From positions 620,001 to 684,000 of the forward strand of contig NC_033569.1 in the NCBI RefSeq assembly GCF_001680005.1: 64,000 nt of DNA. The letters are read 5' to 3'. The notes beneath the pieces are model-generated. The model was not told where the DNA came from and made no database searches. It saw nothing but the letters and a program-made list of their open reading frames with translations. A program made the translations under genes and the position numbers. This DNA comes from Plasmodium coatneyi (taxonomy: Eukaryota; Apicomplexa; Aconoidasida; Haemosporida; Plasmodiidae). Positions 43,753-54,201 of this stretch are shown here, piece after piece (position 1 is the first letter of the stretch; every line of letters starts with the position of its first letter).

Positions 43753-44652
43753 GGGTTTAGGGTTCAGGGTTTAGGGTTTAGGGCTTAGGGTTTAGGGCTT
43801 AGGGTTTAGGTTTTTGGGTTTAGGTTTTATGGTTCAGCGTTTAGGTTTCTGTGTTTAGTGGTTAGTGTTCGGCGTTCATGGTTCAGTGTTTTGGAGTTTG
43901 ATTGTCCAGGGTTTCGGGTCTCATTGTTCAGGGTTTAGGATGTAGAGTTTGGGATTTAGTGTTTAAGGTTTAGTGTTTAGTTTTTAGGTTCAGGTTTTCG
44001 GGTATATGATTTAGGATTCAAGGTTTTGTTTTCAGAATCCAGGTTTCATAGTTCAGGTTTCAGAGTTGAGAATTTAGGGTTTAGTGTTTAGGGTGTACAG
44101 TTTAGTGTTTATGGTCTAGAGCTTAGTGTTTAGGGTTTAGGATTCAGGGCCTAAGATTTATGGATTTAGGGTTTCATTATTGAGGAATCAGGGTTGTAGA
44201 GTTCAGGATTTAGGGATTAGTGTTAAGGGTCTAGGTTTAAGGGTACACTATTCGAGGTATAGTGTTGAGGGTTCAAGATTTAGTTTTTACACATCGAGGT
44301 TTATGGTTTAGGGTTCGAGGGCTAAGTTTTATACATCAAGGTTAATGTTATAGGCTTCGGGGTTCAACGTTTATTATTCCATGTTCAAGATTCAGGTTTT
44401 AGAGTTTAGGCTACATTGCTCAAGGATTAGGGTTTAGGTTTTAGGATACAGGATTCAAGATTTAGCGCACAGTGTTTAGGCTTTAAGGCCAGGGTTGGGT
44501 GTTTAGTATTCAGGATTTTGGTTTCGGGGTTTTGGGTTTAGGGATTTAGGGCTTAGGATTTACGTTTTAGGGTTAAAGGTTCAGGATTTAGGGTTTAGGA
44601 TTCATGGTTGAGAGATAAGTGTTTAAGGTGTAGATTTCAGATTTTTGGGTTC
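43753..44652 (+). repeat. Interstitial telomere-like array, G-rich arm
   Basis: Degenerate GGGTTTA / GGGTTCA heptamers read 5' to 3' on the plus strand. They are nearly perfect for the first 60 bp and increasingly mutated to the right. GGGTT(T/C)A is the Plasmodium telomere repeat. The orientation is that of a right-hand chromosome end. Confidence 0.93.
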
Positions 44653-44767
44653 TTGACTCTGCCTATAGAGCTAAGCTATCCTAAATACCTTCTGGATACC
44701 AGAGCATCTGCAGGATCGCAGATGATGGACATAGAAATATAAGGCCTGAATCCTAGCACCTACCGAC
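44653..44767. other. Non-telomeric joint between the two telomere-like arms
   Basis: About 115 bp of unique sequence starting near TTGACTCTGCC and ending near CCTACCGACAAAA. It lies exactly where repeat orientation flips from G-rich to C-rich on the plus strand. It includes CTATCCTAAATACC and a partly self-complementary CATCTGCAGGATCGCAGATG. Confidence 0.8.
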
Positions 44768-46403
44768 AAAACCCTAAAGCCTGAACCCTAAATCCTAAAC
44801 CCTAAACCCCTAAACCCTAAAATCTGAACCTTGAAAACTGAACCCTGAACCCTAAGTATTCATCCAAAAAAGCCTGAACCCTAAACACTAAACAATAAAT
44901 CCTAAACTATAAAACCCTCAAGCCTAAATCCTGAAACCTAAAACCTAAACACTGAATCGAAAATTCTAAACCCTTAACCCTGAACCCTAAACACTAAGCC
45001 ACAAAGGCTGAACCCTAAACCGTAAACGCTGAACCCTAAACCCTAAACCCTAAACCCTGAACACTAAGCCCTGAAAACTAAACCCTAAACCCCTAAACCC
45101 TAAACCTTAAACCCCTAAACCCTAAACCCAAAACCCTAAACCCTGAACACTAAGCCCTGAAAACTAATCCCTAAACCCCTAAACCCTAAAATCTGAACCT
45201 TGAAAACTGAACCCTGAACCCTAAGCATTCATCCAAAAAAGCCTGAACCCTAAACACTAAACAATAAATCCTAAACTATAAAACCCTCAAGCCTAAATCC
45301 TGAAACCTAAAACCTAAACACTGAATCGAAAATTCTAAACCCTTAACCCTGAACCCTAAACACTAAGCCACAAAGGCTGAACCCTAAACCGTAAACGCTG
45401 AACCCTAAACCCTAAACCCTAAACCCTGAACACTAAGCCCTGAAAACTAAACCCTAAACCCCTAAACCCTAAACCTTAAACCCCTAAACCCTAAACCCAA
45501 AACCCTAAACCCTGAACACTAAGCCCTGAAAACTAATCCCTAAACCCCTAAACCCTAAACCTTAAACCCCTAAACCCTAAACCCAAAACCCTAAACCCTG
45601 AACACTAAGCCCTGAAAACTAAACCCTAAACCCCTAAACCCTAAACCTTAAACCCCTAAATCCTAAACCTTAAATACCCTTTTCTCTGAACCCTAAACCC
45701 TAAACTCCAAGTCCTGAACCTTGAATCCTAAATCCTGAATCATGAACCCTAAACCCTAAACCTAAACCCTCAACCCCGGAAACAGAACACTAAACACTGA
45801 ACCTCAACCCTAAGAACTGAAAAATAAAATATAAACCGTAAAAAGTTAATTGTAAAACATTAATCTCTAAACCCTGAACCCCCAAGGTTGAACCTAAAAA
45901 TGTGAAACCTAAAACCTGAACACTAAAACCTGAAACCTGAAATCTTCAATCCTGAAACCCTGAAATTCTAAACCCTAAACCCTGAAGGCTGAACCTAATC
46001 CCTGAACCCTAAACACTGAACCCCAAACACTGAACGCAGAACGCTGAACCTTAAATCCTGAACTCTAAACATTGAACCCTAAAGCCTGACCCCAAAACCT
46101 GAAGTCTAAGCGCTGAGCCCTAAACCCTGAAATTTAAGCACTGATCGCTAAACCCACAACCCTAAGGACTGAACCATAAACCCTGAGCAATAATTCCTGA
46201 ACCCTAAACCCTGAACACTAAACAATAAACGCTTAAGCCTAAACCCTAAACCCTAAAAAGTGAAAGCGTGTGCCATAAACCATGAACCCTGAACTCTGAG
46301 TCCTAAACCCTGAAACCCTAAACCCTGGAACTGTAAGCGCGGAAACCCTAATCCCTAAAACCTGAACCGTGAATCCTAAATGGGGAACCATAAAGCCTGT
46401 ACC
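44768..46403 (-). repeat. Interstitial telomere-like array, C-rich arm
   Basis: About 1.6 kb of degenerate CCCTAAA / CCCTGAA heptamers, that is, the telomere repeat on the minus strand, as at a left-hand chromosome end. It is best preserved in the middle (45,030-45,660) and decays toward KIR-2. It contains a larger tandem duplication, listed separately. Confidence 0.93.
44801..45558. repeat. 369-bp tandem duplication inside the C-rich arm
   Basis: Bases 44821-45189 recur at 45190-45558. Reading both copies side by side I find one difference, T at 44857 versus C at 45226. An 86-bp subunit at the end of the second copy (marker CCTTAAACCCC at about 45474) repeats again at 45560 and 45646. Confidence 0.9.
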
Positions 46404-47424
46404 TTGTGATACACATAAAGAGAAGATAAAGAAGGAAATTTGTATACTAATGTATATAATATAATGTAGTTTAATAAGAGGACATGTATGCTCAAGTGGT
46501 AGAGAATATATTGCTTTTTCATATGAATTGTTCATTGTATAATCATCATAAATGGAAAAGGGTGTGTTATGTTGTAGAAGAACGTATTATTATTATTACA
46601 TGGATGTATTTTCGGGCTTTTTTCCTTTATATAGTTAATATAAGTCCTTGTGCGTTTTTCTTCTCCACTTATTTCTTAAATGAACACTCCGTTTTCTATA
46701 TAAGCAGAATATAAACATTCACTGAGAACAAAAGAGATATTATGTGTATGAACTGTAGTATACATACTAAGGGATTTTAACAAACATTTTTTTTTAAAAT
46801 GTTAGCATGAAAATGGAAATTGTGCCGGAAAAAAATATTTCACAAGAGAAAAAAATATTACACTCCTCTATATGTGTATATGTAAGAAATATAATATGGA
46901 TGTAAATGATCATGTAATGTTCGAATACAAACAAGTATTAACAAAAATAATTAGGAAGTAATGTAACATAGATGGAATAAACAAGCATAATTACAATTCA
47001 AATAATATAGGACATATATGGGAAATAAGAAAAAGGAGTATATAGAGGAGGAACTGTGATTACTCCCACTTTATTATTATTATTATGTATAGGGGTCTCA
47101 TGTATGTATAAAGTATACTTCTGTTTCTGTAAAGGTTGAACAGTGCATAAAACTGAAGGAAATGAGAACCTCATGAGCACGTGTAATTACAGTCTTGCGC
47201 ACAAAGCTCTCCCATATATCTTCTACTTGAATATATGAGAAATACATTTTAAAATATATTCCATAAAAACAAGAATATATATGAATCATAATGGTATGAG
47301 GAGAAGTACTACACACTTGTCCCTTATTCGAATTGAATGTGCAAGTATTGTATATATAATTCTGGAGGCACAGATCAATGGAGGATAGAAATGCATGTGT
47401 ACACTTCATCATTACCACTTATAG
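46404..47424. promoter_or_regulatory. Upstream region of KIR-2
   Basis: 1 kb of AT-rich DNA between the telomere-like array and the first firm KIR-2 exon. It should hold the promoter and the missing first exon. I found no ATG followed in phase by a strong donor that is clearly better than its rivals. Confidence 0.45.
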
Positions 47425-49794
47425 GAAAGACAGAAACCTGTATTATATTCAGATTGGGTATATGATATGCTTAATGGAGGTAACGGCCCCATAAACTTTG
47501 GTCAATGTATCCGCAGCTTGCAGGAGAAGTTAAGTGAATATGAACAAGTGCAAGGGAAGACTTTTGAAATTGTGAGTGCCTGGGAACTTGTGTCCAAAAT
47601 AAAGGGTAAGGGTTCATCCGATAATGATATCTGTCTTTGGTTCTACTATTGGTTGGGGAAATTGTTATTTCCCATACTGGGAGATAAAAAAATCTCGACT
47701 GTTATGGATATAATTTACACAGCATGTGGAGAGTCGACCCTGAGAGATAATTGTACAAAGGGGGACATTCATAATGACGAAGGTGATTTCTATAGTAAGA
47801 AGAGTAAATTTGAATTAGAACAAGACTCCAATCCAAAACAGGACCAATTACAGAAGTATTATGATTCGTGTGACAGTGACTATAAAAGGCAAGAAGGTCG
47901 ACAAACTGCTCCTAAATTTCCTTCTGATGTACAGAAACAATGTGCTAACAGCGGTGGAAGTAATCCTACAAACCCATATTGTACCAGATTTATGGATACA
48001 TATGGAACGTACTGTCACAAGGAAGCGTCATCAGGATTAGTGTGTACACCAACAAAGCCCTCTGCTGAGGATGGTTGGAACCCAGGTTCTTCTGGACCAG
48101 GTTCTACTGGACACCAGTCTCCTGGTTCTTCTGCACCAGGTTCGACCGCTGTGGTAAGTGCAATCAGTAATGCTATTAGTGGTGTTTGAATGCTGTGAAT
48201 GTAAGGGGAAAAAAGCACTAAAGGGGTTGCTTTTTCTTCTACTGTGCGTACACGTGAATTCGTATCTACATATAATATTTTATCCATTGCAAAATAAAAA
48301 TACATAGCAGTATATATATAAATTCCACCCACCTAACTCCTTTACACCTTTTCCGCCCATACGTATGGTCCAGCCCCTTCACACCCCCACCCCTTCCACC
48401 ACCCTAGCGCATCCCCCGATTTCATTACATTCATTACAATTTATAGAAAGGATGTTTGGGTATTTTACCCTCGAAGGTAATATATAAAGAATTAGGTGAT
48501 GCCATTAACCACTGCACTACGATTTCAGTGTCTAACTTGGGAGAAGTACAAAATTCACTTACAAATACAGTAGGCCAGTTCCATGGTTTAGGGGGCTACG
48601 AGCAAGCTACTACTGGAGCATATTGCTATGCGTCGCAAAATAAGAAAGGGGAATCATCTGGGGACACGTACTGTAACGCGCTATATTATTGGATAGGGAA
48701 TACGCTATTCTTTTCTGTGAACGAACCTGGCAAATTTTCTGAAGCTATGAGAAAAGTCTACGACGAACTGAAACAACTGAGAGGACTGAGCACTAATAAC
48801 AAATGTGAGGTTATGTACAAAAATGACAACATTAGCTGGGATATTTTCACCCAAATGAAAACAATATATGAATATACGCAAGACTACAACACTATAGAAA
48901 AGTGCATAGTGGATACTGAAGCATGTGGGTCTAACTGCACAAAGGAAGAATATTCCAGTTACCTGAACGCAGCTGCTGATGCATATAATGCAATTAAACG
49001 ACATTGTGAAGGCGACGGTGGAAGTGGAAGTGCAAATTCCACTGAGAAGGAATGGTGTACTGAATTCAATAGATGGTTCCACCAGCAGGGGGAAGATGTT
49101 GCTCCTAGCAGCAACCCTATTCTTGAACCATCAGTGTTGAAGTGCAAATTAAAATACACACCAGAATGTACAAACGCCTCCATCACCCCTATTGCTGTAT
49201 CCACTACCCTTGCTACAATAGGATTACCAACAATTGTCACATTCTTTTTATATAAAGTAATAGTATATAATTACAATAATAATAGAGCTATATATTTAAC
49301 ATAAACATGTATACACATATACATATATGTATTGTATATGTATATATTTTTACTCTCCATCCCTTCCCTTTCCTATTTCTTTCCCTTTCTTTATTTTCTT
49401 TCAGTATAATCTTTTACCTTCTTGGTTTGGTAACCACTTTTCTTCTGGAAATAGCAACAGCGGAGGAAGGAACAGGAATAACAGAAACAGAAACAGAAGA
49501 GGGAAAAGATTCGCCCAAAGCAACTTTGATGCTTCAACGGTATCAGACTCAACGGACCTGTCGACAGTATCCTCAACAGCAGACATTTCCACAGTAGCGA
49601 ACTCAACAGTAGGTGACTCTTCCATAGAAGATACTTCTACCACATATAATGGTAGGGCACGTATGGGTAGAACACAACAGCAGAGGCAACAAAGGCAACA
49701 ACAGCAACAACATAGAGGAAGGCAACAACTGCAACATAGGCAAAGTAACAACAGAAATGGGCATAATAGAAATATTGGTTATCAAAACATGTAA
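47425..49794 (+). CDS. kir: KIR-2: variant antigen of the KIR/PIR superfamily, two-module form
   Basis: Exons 47425-48153, 48447-49256 and 49405-49794, all phase 0 (donors GTAAGT and GTAATA; acceptors TTATAG and TTTCAG). An additional short first exon with the start codon is expected upstream but was not identified. Exon A encodes module 1 with DICLWFYYWLGKLL and ends in a Gly/Pro/Ser linker (PGSSGPGSTG-type repeats). Exon B encodes module 2, starting KGCLGILPSKVIY, with YCNALYYWIGNTLFF, YTQDYNTIEKC and a WCTEF motif. It closes with the membrane segment IGLPTIVTFFLYK at the donor. The tail exon begins YNLLPSWFG, carries S/T-D-x-S-T repeats, then a Gln/Arg/Asn-rich stretch, and ends IGYQNM. 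About 640 residues without exon 1. Closest relative in the window is KIR-1. Confidence 0.85.
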
Positions 49795-49994
49795 TGTAAC
49801 ATTAAATATAATGTCTACAACTTCTCTCTATCCCATAAATTATAGACTACACATACAATGTTTACCCCTTCCCCCCAAGAACTATAGTTCCTTATACACC
49901 TAAGGAACAAAAAAGAACCACTTTCGGGGGTATGGAATGCGAAGCGCAGGCGGAAAAAAATTTTTATGCATGTGCACATAAATATATTTAATAA

Positions 49995-50290
49995 AAAAAA
50001 GAAAGAGGAAAAAAAAAAAAAATTGCACAAAAAAAAAAAATAATTGTCCACAAAAAAAAAAAAAATAATGCCCTAATATAAATTTTGTCACACAGAGAAA
50101 AAATTGCAAAAAAAAAAAAAAATAATTGTCCACAAAAAAAAAAAAAATAATGCCCTAATATAAATTTTGTCACAGAGAAAGAATTGCGAAAAAAAAAAAA
50201 ACATTGTCCAAAAAAAAAGTGCCTTAATATAAATTTGTCACACAGAAAAAAATTGCACAAAAAGAATTCCCTAATATAAATTTGTCAAAT
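49995..50290. repeat. A-rich repeat, reverse complement of the KIR-1 3' flank
   Basis: Two good and two decayed copies of an element reading TAATGCCCTAATATAAATTTTGTCACACAGAG, alternating with AATTGTCCAC and A runs of 12-15. It is the inverted counterpart of 39,935-40,345. Confidence 0.85.
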
Positions 50291-51402
50291 AAAAAAAAAA
50301 AGGGAAGGAACCATGTTTGTTGTGCGCATCCGACTTGTTTACACTGTTGAACTGTAGCACATTTTTTTCGAACACACATGTGACACGGATAATTTTTTGT
50401 AATTTTGCTTTTAGGCACACACTTTTTTTTGCGGAGGAGAGCACATGTGATGCTGGGCGCAAAATTAACTTTGCCCAATAATAGCACTAAAAGGCCCCTT
50501 TTTTTTTTTTTGGTTGTTGTGCTTCCCTTTTATTGTGTACCTCCCCTTTTATTGTGTGTACACTTTCCCCATTTCTTTTTTTTTTTTCATTTTTTTTCTT
50601 TTCCTTTTTTTTCATTTCTATGTATGTATGAATAACTGCATGAAGGGAACATACTCCAAATAGGGCACAGAAGAAAAAAAAAAAAAAAATAAAAAATAAA
50701 AAAAATAAGGAAACTGGAATTCCACTGTCCTGAGGCTGAGCTCACAAGGGGCAAAACTTATTTGTGAGATTTGAATATTTACTAACCATGGCAATTGTGA
50801 ACAATTAGTATGAATAGAAAAATTTTATACTATATATACGCTGCTTTTTTTTTTTACATTGTATTAAGTTTCTCACTTTCCTATTTAATCATATAAGTCG
50901 GGAAAATTTCTTTCACTTTACTTTTACCTGTTTGGAAAATTTTTTTTTAATAAAGAATTAAAATGCTTATTCATTCTGTTATAAAACTTTTTAACTTTAT
51001 AATATTTTTTTTGTTTTTTAAAATATATGAATATTTCTTTAAGGAAGGTCAGCAACCTTCCTTTTTTTTTCTATGTTCCGCGCCCCTTTTTGGCAGAATT
51101 CTTTCCTTATGGGCTTATTCAAACAAACACACGGAAGGAAGAAAGTAATGAAATATGAAGAAAAGAAGGAAAGAAAGAAAGAAAAAAAAAGGAAGGAAAA
51201 AGATAAGGAAGAAAAGAAGCAACGAAAAAAAAGAAGGAAAGGGGTCAAAGAAGGAAAATTGTCATTTTTGCTTCTTACATTTGTAATGAACTATGCGCAC
51301 TTATTTATGTTCGTTCCCTGCCTTCCTCCTAAGGGATGGGGAAGGGAAGGAAACGTTCCCCTTCCATTCCCTTTCCCATCCAGGTGTTACACAACGACGG
51401 TG
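50291..51402. other. Spacer between the KIR-2 and KIR-3 3' ends
   Basis: No gene seen. 50,325-50,580 resembles 39,640-39,860 in the same orientation (CACACATGTGACA, GTGCTTCCCTTTTATTG). Further on are A- and T-rich tracts and a purine-rich AGAAAGGAAG stretch at 51,130-51,260. Confidence 0.55.
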
Positions 51403-53186
51403 TTACATGTTTTGATAACCTATTTTTGGACGACCCGGCGGCAACCTATTTGTTCCTGTTCTTCCCCTGGGTTGTCCTGTGTTTACAGAAGAACTTACTG
51501 TGGAATGATCTGTTGGACCTATTGTTGTGGAAGTGTCCGTTGAATATTCTGTTAAGGTGTCTTCTGCAGACACATGAAAGTTGCTTGCAGCTGATCTTTT
51601 CCTTCTTGTGCTTCTTCTTCCTCCTCCATTTCCAGAAGAGTGCTTACCAAACCAAGAAGACCATGGTTTATACTGAAGGGAAGGAACGTTGTTAGGGTGA
51701 TGGTAGGTGCAAGGGAAGGTTGTTAGGGGGTGGAAGGAAAGGAAGGTACTGTTAGGAGTGGAAGGAAAGGAAGGTACTGTTAGGAGTGGAAGGAAAGGAA
51801 GGTACTGTTAGGAGTGGAAGGAAAGGAAGATACTGTTAGGAGTGGAAGGAAGGAGTGTTAGGGGTGGAAGGGAAGGTTGTTAGGGTGGAAGGAACGTGCT
51901 GTTAGGGGTGGAAACTTGTTAGGAGGGGTGGTTAGTGGAAGGATCGTTGTTAGGTGTGTTGGTGCGTTGTTAGGTCTTTGGTGGTAGGTGGGTTGTTAGG
52001 TGGAAGGAAGGGGTCTAAGAAGGAAGGAAAGGAGGATCTAAGGAGGGCAGGAGGGTCTAAGAATGAGGAAGGAAAGAAAGGATGATCTAAGGAGGGAAGG
52101 AATATGAATTAATTACTATTATTTATATTTCGGAACTATAATGTAGAATGGTAATATTTTACTTTATATAAAAGTAATAGGGCCGCTGGTAATTCTATTG
52201 CTGCTATGGTACCAAAAGCAGAAGAAAGAGAAGAAGCTTTATTTGCTTTACTTTCAGCTTCTTTTAATTGGGAGAGTGTTAATTTTTCTGCAAGCGCTGA
52301 ACGTTCCTTTGTAGATTTTAATGTAGATTCGAATTCTGATAGTGCATGCTCAATGTCAGATTTATGTTTTTCCCAAAAATCCTTACAGTATCCACCTACG
52401 TTGTGCCCGGTACATTTTGCGTTCATAGCATCCTTTGCTTCTGTAACTTTTCTACGGTAATCCGTGAAGTCCTTATTGTGGTTAGTATTATAGTAGTGTA
52501 GGTAATCCTCTATGTGGTGGGAGTCATGAGCGAAATCATATAATATTTTCATATTGTCGAATTGGTCTTTGTCAATAGTCTTACATGTAATTTCACATCC
52601 ATGGCTCTGATATGCACTCCTTATATATGAGCAAATAATACTCATAGGACCATTGAGCCCTTGTCCATCCACATTATTCTTAGATAACATATCCCCTATC
52701 CAATAGTATAGGAAATTGCAACGTTCTTCCTTATGTGTATTCTTTTGGTGCTTATACATTGCGGCCACATAGCACGCAGCACTTACAATATTATCTTTAT
52801 AACTACTAATACTAGTATTTCCACTTACACTCTGGCCTATTGTTTGCACGGTACTATCTCCACAGCTTTCCGTGCTTCCTTCAAATGGGGCATAAAAATC
52901 TCTGTATGAAGGTAAACTCTTTAAGAATAGGCTCTACAAATATAATTAATAATATATACATATATTCTTACATTCCTGCATTCCTTATTTTGCACTGCAT
53001 TACTTCATGAACATAAGGTATTACGTCTACATTGTGTAATTCTGTTTGTATTGCAAAAAGAGGGAAGGGTTGAAAGAAGGAGGAACAAGGAAGAGGGGGA
53101 AGGGGAAGGGAAAACCTTCCCTTACACCATTCCTTTAATGTTCTTCTTCCTCCTTTCTCAATATTTTTCCTTACCTTTTCTGACAT
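51403..53186 (-). CDS. kir: KIR-3: variant antigen of the KIR/PIR superfamily, single-module form
   Basis: Complete three-exon gene on the minus strand: exon 1 53186-53175 (MSEK, donor GTAAGG), exon 2 52933-52163, exon 3 51672-51403. All junctions are phase 0, giving 350 residues. Exon 2 begins SLFLKSLPSYRDFY and has RCNFLYYWIGDML, paired Cys residues, a Lys/Glu/Ala-rich amphipathic helix (KANKASSLSSAFGT), then the membrane segment LPAALLLLYK at the donor. Exon 3 is the tail: YKPWSSWFGKHSSG, a basic RRSTRRKRS, Thr/Ser-Asp repeats, ending IGYQNM. The last intron is 490 bp and contains a minisatellite. KIR-4 is its closest relative here. Confidence 0.92.
51690..52110. repeat. 28-bp minisatellite in the last intron of KIR-3
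   Basis: On the plus strand the unit TACTGTTAGGAGTGGAAGGA(AAGGAAGG) starts at 51748, 51776, 51804 and 51832, exactly 28 bp apart. It then decays through GTTAGGGGTGGAAGG and TCTAAGGAGGGAAGG variants to about 52,110. On the coding strand it is pyrimidine-rich. Confidence 0.92.
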
Positions 53187-54201
53187 GGTTTGATATATAT
53201 GTACTTCTATATGTGTGTGTATAATGTGAGTTTATATTAAAAACTGTTCCTCTATATATATATTCGAAAAAAACAAAAGAGAGAGAAGGAAGTATAAGGG
53301 GAATTTGTGCCTGTTTTATGCTTTTAAATACAAATTTTTGCACTTTTTATTCTATGTGTGTGAAAACCATACTATACACATATTACACTTCTAATTTTTT
53401 TCGAATAATAATAGTAGTAGTGATAGCATACATTACACATACATTCATATGTGTACGTATCAGAATCACTATATATGTATATATATATATATATAGACAT
53501 ATATATATATGTATAATGCACACACATATAAACAACTATGTTGGAATAACAGAGTAGCGGCAAAATAAAGGGAAAAAAAAAGAAAAAAAAAAAGAAGTCA
53601 AAAAAAGGGCAGTATATACTTTTTCCACACGTCTCTTATTTATTGTGCTATATTATTGAACTGTACCTGCTCATTCGTAATATTACATTACTACTTATGT
53701 ATTCTTATTTCTGCTTGCATAGGAATGTAATTCCTTTCCTAATAAAAAGTTTTTGCTTGCATTACTCATTTATGCTTAATTGTTATTTAAGAAGCGGAGT
53801 GTTAATTAAAAAATGCTCACATATACATATAGTATAGTTCATATACGTGCAATATTTTTCTCCCCCCTCCCTTATCATATGTGTGTACATGTGTTATTAA
53901 TATTTACTAAAAGTAGCTTAGCTTATAGGGCGAATGAGTTAATTAAGCATATATACGCATGGAAAGGGTGTATTGCACTTAATATTAGTATACGAAAATG
54001 TGCATTATTGATGGAAAGAGAGAGAGGATGTGCTCTCTCTGTGTACATATATATAAGAACTGCACTACATATATATGTGTTAACAACATTTAACAACCAC
54101 TCCTCCTTTAATAATAACAATTAAAAGCAGCAAATTCATAATGTACATACTAAAAGCTCCTGTTAAAAACGAATTTACACTTCCTTCCCATATATACATA
54201 A
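53187..54201. promoter_or_regulatory. Divergent promoter region between KIR-3 and KIR-4
   Basis: 1 kb between two first exons that point away from each other. It contains a TATATA microsatellite at about 53,472-53,520 and poly(A)-rich DNA at 53,570-53,596. Both genes presumably share this upstream region. No motif can be named. Confidence 0.55.

Noticed and set aside
43753..46403. CRISPR-like array
   Set aside because: The repeats are contiguous 7-bp heptamers without unique spacers, in a eukaryotic genome.
46239..46535. Minus-strand frame with repeated GFRV/GFMV motifs
   Set aside because: It is a translation of the degenerate telomere repeats.
49815..50260. Phe-rich minus-strand frames near 50 kb resembling membrane proteins
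   Set aside because: They are translations of the T/A repeat arrays.
53300..54120. Short frames between KIR-3 and KIR-4 (for example 53318-53557 and 53813-54124)
   Set aside because: They consist of Tyr/Ile/Thr translations of TATA-type microsatellite and have no acceptor or donor linking them to KIR exons.
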